In this document: positions 44,467 to 53,909 of the stretch, piece after piece
Layout of the letters: each line of letters begins with the position of its first letter
Numbering within the stretch: position 1 is the stretch's first letter
DNA from: Pseudomonadota bacterium
Lineage (GTDB): Bacteria; Pseudomonadota; Alphaproteobacteria; Rickettsiales; SXRF01
Length of the DNA stretch: 64,000 nucleotides
NCBI GenBank assembly: GCA_963205195.1
Contig: CAUJHR010000011.1
Location: 1-64,000 of the forward strand
Direction of reading: 5' to 3'
Position numbers and translations under genes: made by a program
Notes under the pieces: model-generated
What the model was told of the DNA's origin: nothing
The model's input: only the letters and a program-made list of their open reading frames with translations
The model's database searches: none

Positions 44467-46005
44467 TCACTTAACTGGCAGCAAACCTTCGCGCTGCTGA
44501 AGGGTTTGCAGTTTACATAATGCACTTATATAAGCCAGAGCCGAAGCGACCACGGTATCGATATTCGAACTGTTACCATTTACGATCTTTCCGTCATCTG
44601 TTTCCAGCCGCACAGTTACTTCCGCCTGCGCGTCGGTTCCTTGCGTTATAGCATTAACCTGATAAAGTTTTAGAACGGCTGTATGAGGTACAAGTGCGCG
44701 GATGGCATTAAATGCCGCATCAACTGGCCCATTGCCTTCAATTGTTACACGGCGGATGTCATCCTCAACGCGCAGGCATAGCATTGCTGTCTGTGGCCCA
44801 ACGGTTCCGCATGTTATGTGAAGAGATTCCAGATGTATCGCATCATCACGGCGGGATTCAGTGTCGAGTAAGGCAATAAGGTCTTCATCATATATATCTT
44901 TTTTCTTATCAGCTAAGTCTTTGAAGCGAGAAAACGCATCTTCAAGAGCGTTATCACCCAGCACAAAGCCGAGCTGCGCGATCTTATCCTTGAACGCATG
45001 ACGTCCTGAATGTTTACCCATTACAAGGTTGGACTTAGCAAGTCCTACCGATTCTGGCGTCATTATTTCATAGGTTCCTGCATGCTTTAATACCCCATCC
45101 TGATGGATTCCTGACTCATGCGCGAAAGCATTTGCCCCGACAATTGCCTTATTTACCTGAACCATAGCGCCAGTTATATTCTGTATCAGGCGTGATGCTC
45201 TGGTTATATGGGTTGCATCAACCCCGGTTGCGAACGGGTACATATCGGCACGGGTTTTAATCGCCATTACTACTTCTTCAAGTGCAGTGTTTCCGGCACG
45301 CTCTCCAATGCCATTTATTGTGCATTCTATCTGCCGAGCGCCATTGCGAATAGCTGCCAGCGAATTGGCCGTTGCCAGCCCCAGATCATTCTGACAGTGA
45401 GTGGAGAAGATAACTTTATCCGCACCTTTTGCTTTTTCGATCAATGTGCGGATGAGCAAACCGTAATCATCCGGTGTGGCGTAACCAACCGTGTCGGGGA
45501 TATTGACGGTAGTAGCACCTGCCTTTATTGCGGTTTCAACTGCTTTTACTAAGAAATTTATCTCGGTACGCGTTGCGTCCATCGCCGACCATTCGACATT
45601 GTCAGTATATTTTCTCGCAAGGGTTACGCTTTCTCGTATCATCTCTAGGCAGGCATCCTGGTTGATACGGTATTGGTGGGTCAAATGGATCTCGGAGGTG
45701 GACATGAATGTATGGATACGCCCGCGCTTGGCCGGTTTTATGGCTTCCGCTGCCCGCTCGATATCAGCTGATTTAGCGCGTGCCAGAGAGCATACCACCG
45801 CGTTTTTTACGCGTCCGGCAATTTCACGAACTGATTCGAAATCACCGTTGCTCGCCATGGCAAACCCGGCCTCGATAACGTCAACACCCATTGCATCAAG
45901 CACTTCAGCAACCATGATCTTTTCTTCAAGGTTCATGGACATGCCGGGCGATTGCTCGCCATCACGCAAAGTTGTGTCGAATATTATTATTTTTTCTTTG
46001 GTCAT
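44467..46005 (-). CDS. leuA: 2-isopropylmalate synthase
   Basis: First committed step of leucine synthesis (acetyl-CoA plus 2-oxoisovalerate). The 512 residues match the LeuA form with regulatory tail: FDTTLRDGEQSPGMSMNLEEKI, EAGFAMASNGDFESV, STSEIHLTHQ, TVNIPDTVGYATP, STHCQNDLGLATANSLAAI (HXH metal site), GERAGNTALEEVVMAI, HESGIHQDGVLKH, and in the tail VTIEGNGPVDAAFNAI, the leucine-binding region. RBS region TCAGGAAATTTTATG. No attenuator peptide was found upstream. metZ lies behind on the same strand (12 bases), so the two may be co-transcribed. Confidence 0.97.
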   Translation of the reverse strand: MTKEKIIIFDTTLRDGEQSPGMSMNLEEKIMVAEVLDAMGVDVIEAGFAMASNGDFESVREIAGRVKNAVVCSLARAKSADIERAAEAIKPAKRGRIHTFMSTSEIHLTHQYRINQDACLEMIRESVTLARKYTDNVEWSAMDATRTEINFLVKAVETAIKAGATTVNIPDTVGYATPDDYGLLIRTLIEKAKGADKVIFSTHCQNDLGLATANSLAAIRNGARQIECTINGIGERAGNTALEEVVMAIKTRADMYPFATGVDATHITRASRLIQNITGAMVQVNKAIVGANAFAHESGIHQDGVLKHAGTYEIMTPESVGLAKSNLVMGKHSGRHAFKDKIAQLGFVLGDNALEDAFSRFKDLADKKKDIYDEDLIALLDTESRRDDAIHLESLHITCGTVGPQTAMLCLRVEDDIRRVTIEGNGPVDAAFNAIRALVPHTAVLKLYQVNAITQGTDAQAEVTVRLETDDGKIVNGNSSNIDTVVASALAYISALCKLQTLQQREGLLPVK

Positions 46006-46017
46006 AAAATTTCCTGA

Positions 46018-47217
46018 TTAGCTAATTGCTTTTAGTGCATTTAAAATATCATTCTTCAAATCGTCTATATTCTCGATTCCTGCCGATAGTCGCAGCAGCG
46101 AATCATTTATGCCGATTCTAAGTCGCGCATCCTCGCCAATGCTTGCGTGAGTTGTTGATGCCGGGTGGGTGATAATGCTCTTGGTGTTGCCGAGGTTATT
46201 GGAGATATCGATAATTTTAAGTGCATTCATGAACTGGAAAGCAGATTTTTTTCCGCCTTTTAGTTCAAATGCTATTATTGGACCACCATTTTTCATTTGT
46301 TTTTTTGCGATCTCATATTGCGGATGGCTTTTCAGTCCAGGGTAAATAAGACGTGAAACGGCAGGGTGATTATCCAGTATTTCAGCTATTGCTTGAGCAT
46401 TGCTGCAATGGCGCTCTATCCGCAAATGTAATGTTTCCAACGATTTAAGCAATAGCCAGGCATTGAAATGGCTCATATGCGGCCCGGTATGGCGCACGAA
46501 TGGCATCAGCGTTTCATCAATGAATTTACGGCTGCTAAGGATCGCTCCGCCAAGTGTACGGCCTTGCCCGTCAATATGCTTGGTGGTGGAATACATAACG
46601 ATGTCAGCGCCAAGGGCTAATGGGCTTTGTACAAGTGGTGTAGCAAATACATTATCAATGATAAGTTTTACCCCAAGAGGTTTGCAAATGTTGGCGATAG
46701 CTTTAATATCTACCAGCTCAAGAGTAGGATTAGCCGGGGTTTCTACAAAAACGCAGACTGTATTTCTAGTTTCGATAGCGCGTTTCCAGCCTTCCATGTC
46801 GTCAGCTTCAACCAGCGTAAAACTGATGCCAAAACGCGGAAGTATCTGAGTAATGATATACTGGCAGGAAGAAAATAACGTGCCGCTGGCAACTACATGA
46901 TCGCCGGTTTTAAGCTGGCACATAAGGGTCGCAAAAAGTGCGGCCATGCCAGAAGCAGTTACAACACAAGCCTCAGTACCTTCCATAAGGGCAAAACGTT
47001 CCTCAAGCATCGCAAGGTTAGGGTGCGAATAACGCCCATATTTGAACCCCTCGGCTTCACCAATGAATAATTTTTCCCCTTCCTCAGCAGTTTCATAGGA
47101 AAATGAGGAGTTTAAGAACAAGGCTTCCGAGGTTTCACCAAACTGGCTTTGTAAGCTTCCACCATGCACTAGTTTAGTTTCAATGCCTAAAGATTCAGGA
47201 TTTTGCTTCTTTTTCAT
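46018..47217 (-). CDS. metZ: O-succinylhomoserine sulfhydrylase
   Basis: PLP enzyme that makes homocysteine directly from O-succinylhomoserine and sulfide. The 399 residues carry ETKLVHGG, YGRYSHPNLAMLEERF, TASGMAALFATLMCQLKTGDHVVA, VFVETPANPTLEL, KLIIDNVFATPLVQ, and the lysine loop YSTTKHIDGQGRTLGGAI typical of MetZ. I start it at ATG 47217 (MKKKQNPESLG); the open frame continues upstream for 59 codons, but those overlap queE on the other strand and look non-coding. Divergent from queE. Confidence 0.94.
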   Translation of the reverse strand: MKKKQNPESLGIETKLVHGGSLQSQFGETSEALFLNSSFSYETAEEGEKLFIGEAEGFKYGRYSHPNLAMLEERFALMEGTEACVVTASGMAALFATLMCQLKTGDHVVASGTLFSSCQYIITQILPRFGISFTLVEADDMEGWKRAIETRNTVCVFVETPANPTLELVDIKAIANICKPLGVKLIIDNVFATPLVQSPLALGADIVMYSTTKHIDGQGRTLGGAILSSRKFIDETLMPFVRHTGPHMSHFNAWLLLKSLETLHLRIERHCSNAQAIAEILDNHPAVSRLIYPGLKSHPQYEIAKKQMKNGGPIIAFELKGGKKSAFQFMNALKIIDISNNLGNTKSIITHPASTTHASIGEDARLRIGINDSLLRLSAGIENIDDLKNDILNALKAIS

Positions 47218-47287
47218 ATAAAATTTCGTTAAAACTGCTAATTGAGGAAAAACAAGATAATATAGTAGAAGTAATGGTGCAAGTGCG

Positions 47288-47965
47288 ATGCGTGGAAAAA
47301 ATCCAATACGTCCCCCAGTTTCTGATGACGGAAGCCAATTAGGGGTAAAGAATATTTTTGCTACCTTACAGGGAGAAGGTCCGCATGTAGGCATTCCATC
47401 TGTATTTATAAGGCTTGGCGGTTGTAATCTGGCTTGCGATTTCTGTGATGCTGAGTTTGAAGATTATGATATGATACCAATTACGGCTATTTTGCATAAT
47501 GTTCATAAATTATCATGCAATAATAAAGGCAAAAGTGTCAGGAAGCTGGTTGTAATTACGGGTGGCGAGCCTTTTCGCCAGAATATAACTCCATTATGCG
47601 ATTTATTGCTTGCTAATGGCTTTAATGTACAAATTGAGACCAATGGAACCCTATACAGGGAAATCGCACCAAAAATTGATATAGTGTGTTCACCCAAAAA
47701 TACTGGAATCGGTTATACAAAAATACGTGGTGATTTGCTTGCTAGGGTTTCAGCCATAAAATTTATCATTTCAGCGTCCGATGAAAAATATAAAAATGTG
47801 GGAGATATTGGGCAGGATTTATATAATATCCCGGTTTATGTGCAGCCTATGGACGAGGTGGATAATGCTAAAAATGCTGCGAATAAGCAACTTGCGCTGG
47901 AACTCGCTATGCAATATGGCTACCGCCTGTCATTGCAGACACAAAAAATATTAAAAATAGACTGA
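47288..47965 (+). CDS. queE: 7-carboxy-7-deazaguanine synthase QueE
   Basis: Radical-SAM enzyme that contracts the ring to make CDG, a step in queuosine and preQ0 synthesis. The 225 residues contain the start GVKNIFATLQGEGPHVGIPSVFIRLGGCNLACDFCDAEF, with a C-x3-C-x2-C cluster, and VVITGGEPFRQNITPLCDLLLANGFNVQIETNGTLY. About 15 residues precede the fold. Nine bases separate it from queC, so the two are a unit. queD was not seen in the window. It is divergent from metZ. Confidence 0.95.
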   Translation: MRGKNPIRPPVSDDGSQLGVKNIFATLQGEGPHVGIPSVFIRLGGCNLACDFCDAEFEDYDMIPITAILHNVHKLSCNNKGKSVRKLVVITGGEPFRQNITPLCDLLLANGFNVQIETNGTLYREIAPKIDIVCSPKNTGIGYTKIRGDLLARVSAIKFIISASDEKYKNVGDIGQDLYNIPVYVQPMDEVDNAKNAANKQLALELAMQYGYRLSLQTQKILKID

Positions 47966-47974
47966 GTTAGTTAT

Positions 47975-48667
47975 ATGACTAAAAAGGCTGTATTATTACT
48001 AAGTGGCGGATTAGACTCAACAACTACACTAGCAATAGCTAAAGAGTTGGGGTTTTGTATTTATGCCCTTTCATTCTCCTACGGCCAGCGCCATAGCCAT
48101 GAATTGCAGGCTGCGCGTATCATAGCCAGTAAAATGGGGGCTACAGAACACCGCATCATAAATATTGACCTGGGCGGGTTTGGTGGATCTGCCCTTACGC
48201 AGGCTGGAATTGATGTGCCTAAAGACCGCGATTCAGAAGCAATTGCACATGGCATACCTGTAACATATGTGCCGGCGCGTAATACGGTATTCCTGTCGTT
48301 TGCGTTGGCATGGGCAGAAGTTCTCAAAGCCTATGATATTTTCATAGGCGTTAATGCGCTGGATTATAGCGGATACCCGGACTGCCGCCCGGAGTTCATA
48401 AAATCATTTGAACAAACCGCCAATCTTGCAACGGCCTATGGTGATGGCGGAAAAAAACATATCACTATACATACACCATTGATTGCTATGACCAAAGCTG
48501 AAATTATCAGTAAGGGACTTAAGCTCGGCGTTGATTACAGCCTGACGACAAGTTGTTATGATCCTGACATAAAGGGAAGGGCATGCGGGCATTGTGATGC
48601 CTGCCAGTTGCGCCTGAAAGGTTTTAGCGGAAACTCTATTGCAGACCCATCCCCTTATCAGAAGTAA
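47975..48667 (+). CDS. queC: 7-cyano-7-deazaguanine synthase QueC
   Basis: ATP-dependent conversion of CDG to preQ0. The 230 residues show the PP-loop [77 protein letters not shown], and a C-terminal zinc cluster [25 protein letters not shown]. Directly after queE. The stop is two bases from the stop of the convergent outer-membrane gene. Confidence 0.96.
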   Translation: MTKKAVLLLSGGLDSTTTLAIAKELGFCIYALSFSYGQRHSHELQAARIIASKMGATEHRIINIDLGGFGGSALTQAGIDVPKDRDSEAIAHGIPVTYVPARNTVFLSFALAWAEVLKAYDIFIGVNALDYSGYPDCRPEFIKSFEQTANLATAYGDGGKKHITIHTPLIAMTKAEIISKGLKLGVDYSLTTSCYDPDIKGRACGHCDACQLRLKGFSGNSIADPSPYQK

Positions 48668-48669
48668 TG

Positions 48670-49749
48670 CTAGAATTTGTAATTCAGCCCTGCCATGTAA
48701 TCAATGGAGTGGAACTCAGCTTCATTAAACCTTGTAGTCGCTGCAGAACCATCAGAGAAGAATACCTTATCCTTGCCGTCGTTTGTTTTAAAGTAATTAT
48801 AAGTCGATGATAAGGTAAACTGGGTGCGCGGAGAGAACTGCCAGCCATATTCAGCTGATATTACATAGCCATTTCCATTTGCTTTCTGCTCGAAACTATC
48901 AGGGTGTGCAAAGTCTGAGCGCAGGTTCCAGTGGCCAGTACCATCATATTGCCCATACATATATTCGCCACGTATTTTCAAATGGTGGTGCTCAGAAAAA
49001 TTGCTGGTCAGTTCAGCGCCGATGAATGGAGCGCGTATTTCCATATCGTAACTGCTGCGAAGCCCAGCAAATGGGCCAGTTGCCGGTATGGTCTGGTTTC
49101 CATCACGCATTACAAAGGTCTGGTTCTGCATAGAATAACCAACTAAGGCTGTGAAACGGGCAAGAGTCTTTTTATGGCTGCTATTAAAGTCAAAAGCATA
49201 GCCCACTGAAGCCTTGAAGCCTTCTGAATGGCCAGCATCAGAATCATTGTTGGAGCGCGAAAATTCGCCGGTACGATTATTGCCAGCATAATCAGAATCT
49301 TGGTTATCGCCTGTTATGCTGATACTTTTATTAACAGAGCCTTGCAGGTTTAAGCCTTTGAGTTTTCCGGTTTTCTGTGTGTATTCGATGTTCGGCTGAA
49401 ATTCGTAGCCGCCTACATTATCCCAATGCAGTTCAGATAAAATATTTGGTGACGTGCCAGCATAATTGCCTGCTATGTTCCATTTAAGCTCGCTGGTCTT
49501 ATAACCTGTTTCTATTCCAACATTTAAGTCAAAATCCGGGTTTTTATATGGTGAGCTTTTGGCTGGGGCAGCATATGTTGTGACTTGTGAGCTATTCCCG
49601 TTATACTGAGCATTCCCTGCATTATAACGATTGTTAGGAGTAAGTGAATAAGAAGCGGTTTTTGCAGTATTATCGCTATAGTTTATCGGTTCGGCAAATG
49701 CAGCTGAAGTGATTGAAAACAAACAGCAAGTTATGTAAAGTGACCGCAT
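48670..49749 (-). CDS. Outer-membrane beta-barrel protein (omptin/Pom-like)
   Basis: A 359-residue exported protein: signal peptide MRSLYITCCLFSITSAAFA, then a Ser/Asn-rich spacer to residue ~70, then about ten alternating strands with Tyr, Trp and Gly (TSELKWNIAGN, LSELHWDNVGGYEF, FKASVGYAFDF, LARFTALVGYSMQ, LKIRGEYMYGQYDG, YVISAEYGWQFSP, HSIDYMAGLNYKF), ending in Phe. The SELKW/SELHW pattern is like the omptin and Protochlamydia outer-membrane (Pom) proteins. I saw no convincing omptin catalytic Asp/His pair, so protease activity is not claimed. Monocistronic; a terminator for glnA stands at 49845-49876 before its start region. Confidence 0.75.
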   Translation of the reverse strand: MRSLYITCCLFSITSAAFAEPINYSDNTAKTASYSLTPNNRYNAGNAQYNGNSSQVTTYAAPAKSSPYKNPDFDLNVGIETGYKTSELKWNIAGNYAGTSPNILSELHWDNVGGYEFQPNIEYTQKTGKLKGLNLQGSVNKSISITGDNQDSDYAGNNRTGEFSRSNNDSDAGHSEGFKASVGYAFDFNSSHKKTLARFTALVGYSMQNQTFVMRDGNQTIPATGPFAGLRSSYDMEIRAPFIGAELTSNFSEHHHLKIRGEYMYGQYDGTGHWNLRSDFAHPDSFEQKANGNGYVISAEYGWQFSPRTQFTLSSTYNYFKTNDGKDKVFFSDGSAATTRFNEAEFHSIDYMAGLNYKF

Positions 49750-49844
49750 TATACTCTCCTGAATTGATTAATTTTAGTAATAAATTTGTAAATAATATTA
49801 AATTGGTATCAGATGTAATTCTATGAGTCAAAAAGAACTTAATA

Positions 49845-49876
49845 AAAAAAGGGAGCATTTTAATGCCCCCTTTTTT
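49845..49876 (-). terminator. Intrinsic terminator downstream of glnA
   Basis: A(6)GGG-a-GCAT (49845-49858) pairs with ATGC-c-CCC-T(6) (49863-49876) around loop TTTA, with one A/C mismatch, flanked by A and T runs on both sides. It works in both directions, and sits 17 bases after the glnA stop. Confidence 0.8.
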
Positions 49877-49893
49877 CAATGGTTTACAAGGCC

Positions 49894-51318
49894 TTAGATA
49901 CTATAATACATTTCAAATTCACCCGGTGTCGGGGTATGCTCCCAACGGTAAACTTCCTGCATTTTAAGCTCAATATAGGCATCAATAAGGTCATCAGTGA
50001 AAACGTCACCTTTCTTGAGGAAGTTACGATCTGCATCAAGAGCAGCAAGTGCTTCGCGCAGTGAACCGCAAACGGTTGGCACATTTTTAAGCTCTTCCGG
50101 TGGCAGGTCGTAAAGGTTTTTATCCATTGCGTCGCCAGGGTGTATTTTATTTTCTATACCGTCCAGCCCAGCCATAAGCATAGCTGAACATGCAAGGTAA
50201 GGATTGGCGGTTGGATCCGGGAACCTTACCTCAATGCGCTTGCCCTTAGGCGAAGCAACATAAGGGATACGTATGGAAGCTGATCGGTTGCGGGCGGAAT
50301 ATGCCAGCAATACAGGAGCTTCAAAGCCGGGTATCAGCCTCTTATAGCTGTTGGTTGAAGGGTTGGTGAAAGCATTAAGTGCTTTGGCATGCTTAATGAT
50401 GCCGCCGATATAATAAAGGCACATTTCGGAAAGGTCGGCATATCCGTTACCAGCAAATAAAGGCTTGCCTGATTTCCAGATAGACTGATGTACGTGCATG
50501 CCTGAGCCATTATCTCCAGAAAGGGGCTTTGGCATAAAAGTTACCGATTTTCCATAAGAATGAGCTACATTATGCACCACGTATTTATATTTCTGGATAT
50601 TGTCGGCTGTACCAAGCAGGGTTGAAAATAATGTTCCCAGTTCGCATTGTGCCGGAGCCACTTCATGGTGATGAAGAACAGGCTCAACGCCAACTACTTT
50701 AAGGGTGGAGAGCATTTCGCCGCGCAGGTCAGCAAGTGAGTCAACCGGCTGCACCGGAAAATAACCACCTTTAGTTGGCGGGCGGTGCCCCATATTTCCT
50801 GCCTGATATGAACGGTCACTGTTTACAGGGAGTTCTTCACTGTCAAGCTGGTGAAAGCTGTAATTACCTGATGTTTTGAAGCGAACATCGTCAAACACAA
50901 AAAATTCAAGCTCTGGACCAAAATAAGCTGTATCACCGATCCCGGTATATGCCAGATATGCTTCGGCACGTTTTGCCAGTGAGCGAGGATCACGGCCATA
51001 CGGCTGCCCGGTTGATGGCTCTATAACATCACAAAAAATTACAAGTGTTGGCTGGGCTGCAAAAGGGTCGATAAAGGCAGTTTTTGCATCTGGCATTAAG
51101 ATCATGTCGGATTCATTAATTGATTTCCATCCAGCAATAGACGATCCATCAAACATGATGCCATCTTCAAAGCTGCTTTCATTAACCTGCTCAGCAACAT
51201 AGCAGGTATGCTGCCATTTACCTTTAGGGTCTGTGAAGCGGAAATCAACAAACTGGATGTCGTTGTCTTTTATGAGCGTAAAAACATCTTTTGAATCCTT
51301 GGCATCTTTGGCGGACAT
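49894..51318 (-). CDS. glnA: Glutamine synthetase type I
   Basis: ATP-dependent synthesis of glutamine from glutamate and ammonia; a dodecamer in the cytosol. The 474 residues have [113 protein letters not shown], and the adenylylation site NLYDLPPEE with Tyr around position 400. The downstream terminator is clear. It is 107 bases after glnB, with its own promoter in the spacer. Confidence 0.98.
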   Translation of the reverse strand: MSAKDAKDSKDVFTLIKDNDIQFVDFRFTDPKGKWQHTCYVAEQVNESSFEDGIMFDGSSIAGWKSINESDMILMPDAKTAFIDPFAAQPTLVIFCDVIEPSTGQPYGRDPRSLAKRAEAYLAYTGIGDTAYFGPELEFFVFDDVRFKTSGNYSFHQLDSEELPVNSDRSYQAGNMGHRPPTKGGYFPVQPVDSLADLRGEMLSTLKVVGVEPVLHHHEVAPAQCELGTLFSTLLGTADNIQKYKYVVHNVAHSYGKSVTFMPKPLSGDNGSGMHVHQSIWKSGKPLFAGNGYADLSEMCLYYIGGIIKHAKALNAFTNPSTNSYKRLIPGFEAPVLLAYSARNRSASIRIPYVASPKGKRIEVRFPDPTANPYLACSAMLMAGLDGIENKIHPGDAMDKNLYDLPPEELKNVPTVCGSLREALAALDADRNFLKKGDVFTDDLIDAYIELKMQEVYRWEHTPTPGEFEMYYSI

Positions 51319-51370
51319 GAAAAAACCTTTCTCGATTGGTATTTAATTAGGGGAAAATAAATCACCCGCA

Positions 51371-51398
51371 TTTATAGCAGCGGCTTAGGCTTTGTAAA
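51371..51398 (-). promoter_or_regulatory. Sigma-70-like promoter of glnA
   Basis: On the minus strand TTTACA (51393-51398) and TATAAA (51371-51376) are 16 bases apart, each five of six consensus bases. A leader of about 45 bases follows to the glnA ATG. glnA can therefore be transcribed independently of glnB. Confidence 0.65.
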
Positions 51399-51425
51399 GG
51401 GGAGAAAGAATATAGGAATTCTGCG

Positions 51426-51782
<357 letters not shown>

Positions 51783-51862
51783 TTACCGTAAAATATTATA
51801 TATAATGGAAGTATTTGTACCGATTGCAAGCGTATTTTATAGGCAAATTGATTCTGCCGCCC

Positions 51863-51891
51863 TTGACTTAGGTTAATATCTGCTGCATAAA
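51863..51891 (+). promoter_or_regulatory. Promoter of the bacterioferritin gene
   Basis: TTGACT (51863-51868; five of six) and CATAAA (51886-51891; four of six) are separated by 17 bases. A leader of about 50 bases follows to the bfr ATG (51951). No iron-box or Irr motif was recognised. Confidence 0.5.
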
Positions 51892-51950
51892 TTTTTTATA
51901 TATTAATGACATATTATTTATGTATTAGAGATATATTTGTAAGGAATATC

Positions 51951-52418
51951 ATGCCTACCCCCAATAAGGAAATTATTAAGCACCTCAATAATGTGCTTAC
52001 TAGCAAGCTTACCGTAATAAATCAGTATTTTCTCCATGCCCGTATGATGAAGCATATGGGTTATATGCGGCTTGCTGATTATGAGTATAAGGAATCAATA
52101 CAGCAGATGAAATATGCCGATAAGCTTGTTGAAAAGGTATTATCTTTAAGCGGTGTGCCTAATATGCAGGATCAGGCCAAATTAAATATTGGCACCACTG
52201 TTGAAGAAATACTGAAATATGACCTTGATGCCGGTAAGGTTTCGGTAAATAATATCAAAGCGGCAATTGAAGCCTGTATAAATGCCAATGATTCGGGAAA
52301 TACTGATATATTAAGCAGCATACTGGAAAATGAAGAGGAACATATATCATTTGTTGCCTCCCAGCTTAATTTGATTGACACATTAGGTTTGCCTAAGTAT
52401 CTGCAATCCCACGCTTGA
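51951..52418 (+). CDS. bfr: Bacterioferritin, heme-binding subunit with degenerate ferroxidase site
   Basis: An iron-storage family protein, 155 residues, start ATG 51951 supported by AAGGA five bases upstream. Alignment by eye to E. coli Bfr (+1 offset) shows that the heme ligand Met53 (E. coli Met52) and Tyr26 are kept. Of the ferroxidase ligands, E18 is K19, E51 is Q52, H54 is Y55 and E94 is G95; only E128 and H131 remain. The subunit therefore probably cannot oxidise iron by itself. Two-subunit bacterioferritins of Magnetospirillum and Pseudomonas have one such heme subunit and one with an intact center, so a partner gene is expected elsewhere. Confidence 0.88.
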   Translation: MPTPNKEIIKHLNNVLTSKLTVINQYFLHARMMKHMGYMRLADYEYKESIQQMKYADKLVEKVLSLSGVPNMQDQAKLNIGTTVEEILKYDLDAGKVSVNNIKAAIEACINANDSGNTDILSSILENEEEHISFVASQLNLIDTLGLPKYLQSHA

Positions 52419-52446
52419 TTTTTAATTTTAACAAAAGGGATGTTGC

Positions 52447-53028
52447 ATGCTGCGTAAAATTTTTCTTCCACTGACTTTAATTTTTTTAATATCATTTATT
52501 TCTGGAGCAATTGTAATGGCAAAATCTAAACCCGCAAAGGCTGCGGAAAACCCACTAGAAAATACCTTGTATCTTGACCTGAAAGATGGCCGCGTTGTTA
52601 TAGAGATGCGTCCCGACCTTGCCCCTAAGCATGTAAAGCGCATTAAAGAACTGGTACGCCAGGGATTTTATAATGGGGTGGTTTTCCACCGTGTAATTGA
52701 TGGCTTCATGGCGCAGACCGGTGACCCAACAGGCACAGGCATGGGTGGCTCTGGACAGAAACTTAAAGCTGAGTTCAGCAAAGAGCCGCATATGCGCGGT
52801 GCTGTTTCAATGGCACGCGCAGCTGACCCAAACAGTGCTGACAGCCAATTCTTTATTTGCCTTGCTGAAGCAAGTTATTTAAATGGACAATATACCTATT
52901 GGGGTAAGGTGGTAAAGGGCATGGAATTTGTCGATCATATCAAAAAAGGCGACAAATATAATAACGGCTCGGTTACCGATCCCGACAAGATAATTAAAAT
53001 TCAAGTTGCCGCTGATGTGAAGGAATAA
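52447..53028 (+). CDS. ppiB: Cyclophilin-type peptidyl-prolyl cis-trans isomerase
   Basis: Catalyses cis-trans isomerisation of prolyl bonds. N-terminal ~30 residues form a membrane anchor or signal (KIFLPLTLIFLISFISGAIVM), so it is probably periplasmic. The cyclophilin fold is complete: GFYNGVVFHRVIDGFMAQTGDPTGTGMGGSG, MRGAVSMARAADPNSADSQFFICL, YLNGQYTYWGKVVKGMEFVDHI. The Trp of the drug-binding site is replaced by Tyr (YTYWGKV). The terminator follows 10 bases after the stop. It is separate from bfr by 28 bases. Confidence 0.94.
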   Translation: MLRKIFLPLTLIFLISFISGAIVMAKSKPAKAAENPLENTLYLDLKDGRVVIEMRPDLAPKHVKRIKELVRQGFYNGVVFHRVIDGFMAQTGDPTGTGMGGSGQKLKAEFSKEPHMRGAVSMARAADPNSADSQFFICLAEASYLNGQYTYWGKVVKGMEFVDHIKKGDKYNNGSVTDPDKIIKIQVAADVKE

Positions 53029-53038
53029 TTGTTGATAA

Positions 53039-53061
53039 GCGGCCAGCGTTAAGCTGGCCGC
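53039..53061 (+). terminator. Hairpin terminator after ppiB
   Basis: GCGGCCAGC (53039-53047) pairs perfectly with GCTGGCCGC (53053-53061) around loop GTTAA. The following T-tract is weak (ATCAATCATTTTAT), so termination is likely but not certain. Confidence 0.6.
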
Positions 53062-53078
53062 ATCAATCATTTTATAAA

Positions 53079-53909
53079 ATGGAAAATATTTCCTCGATTT
53101 CCCCTATTATAAATAATTATGACGCATTTATCCTTGATCTATGGGGTGTGGTGCATGATGGGTCACAGCTATATCCCGGTGTTGGCAATACACTGCATGC
53201 AATAAGGAAAGCAGGAAAAAAAATTGTATTTCTTTCAAATGCCCCGCGGCGCTCCGGTTCTGTAGCTTCAGTTCTTACCCAGCTTGGCATTGGGCAGGAG
53301 CTGTATGACCATATAGTATCATCGGGCGAGGTTGGGTATCATTGGCTGCGGACTGGTAGTGCCCCTTGGGGAAAACGCTATTACTTAATAGCCGCCCAGA
53401 AAGATGCTGGATTGCTTGATGATCTGGATTTCGAGGAAGTCGCTGCTATAGAAAATGCTGATTTTATTTTGAACCTTGGCTTTGGAACTGATGAGCAGAC
53501 CACCGAGGATTTTTCTGCTATCCTGCATTCATCTGTAAAGCTTTCCATCCCAATGCTATGTTTGAATCCTGATCTCGAAGTCATCAAAATTACCGGTGAG
53601 CGTTATCCATGCGCCGGGGCAATTGCCAAAAAATATGTTGCAATTGGCGGCAAAGTTGAATGGTTTGGAAAACCCTATCCGGCGGTTTATGAAAGTGCCT
53701 ATAAGGTGTTTGGCAATATTGATAAGAAAAAAATACTGGCTGTTGGAGATAGTCTGGAAACGGATATTCCAGGGGCTAAATATTTTGGTGTGGATTCCGC
53801 CTTGGTAACTGGGGGTATACTTAAGGATTATAATGCGGATGAGATAAAAGAAATGTGCCGTAAGCTTGAGTTGTGCCCAAATTATATATTACCTAATTTC
53901 GGCAGTTGA
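53079..53909 (+). CDS. HAD-superfamily class IIA hydrolase (TIGR01459-like)
   Basis: A 276-residue phosphatase-fold enzyme. Motif I is DAFILDLWGVVHDG, motif II FLSNAPRRSGSVAS (Ser/Asn after the strand), the C2 cap lies at residues ~80-180, and motif III/IV is KILAVGDSLETDIPGAKYFGVDSALVTGGI. The wording 'LDLWGVVHDG' and 'SNAPRR' fits the alphaproteobacterial TIGR01459 subfamily, whose substrate is not established. It directly abuts tlpA (opposite strand) with a one-base junction. Confidence 0.88.
   Translation: MENISSISPIINNYDAFILDLWGVVHDGSQLYPGVGNTLHAIRKAGKKIVFLSNAPRRSGSVASVLTQLGIGQELYDHIVSSGEVGYHWLRTGSAPWGKRYYLIAAQKDAGLLDDLDFEEVAAIENADFILNLGFGTDEQTTEDFSAILHSSVKLSIPMLCLNPDLEVIKITGERYPCAGAIAKKYVAIGGKVEWFGKPYPAVYESAYKVFGNIDKKKILAVGDSLETDIPGAKYFGVDSALVTGGILKDYNADEIKEMCRKLELCPNYILPNFGS

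Noticed and set aside
47218-47287. Possible SAM-II or preQ1 riboswitch between metZ and queE
   Set aside because: The 70-base spacer shows no pseudoknot-like or conserved motif for either class.
47218-47394. Upstream extension of the metZ frame (59 codons)
   Set aside because: It overlaps the well-supported queE start on the other strand and lacks family similarity; ATG 47217 fits MetZ length.
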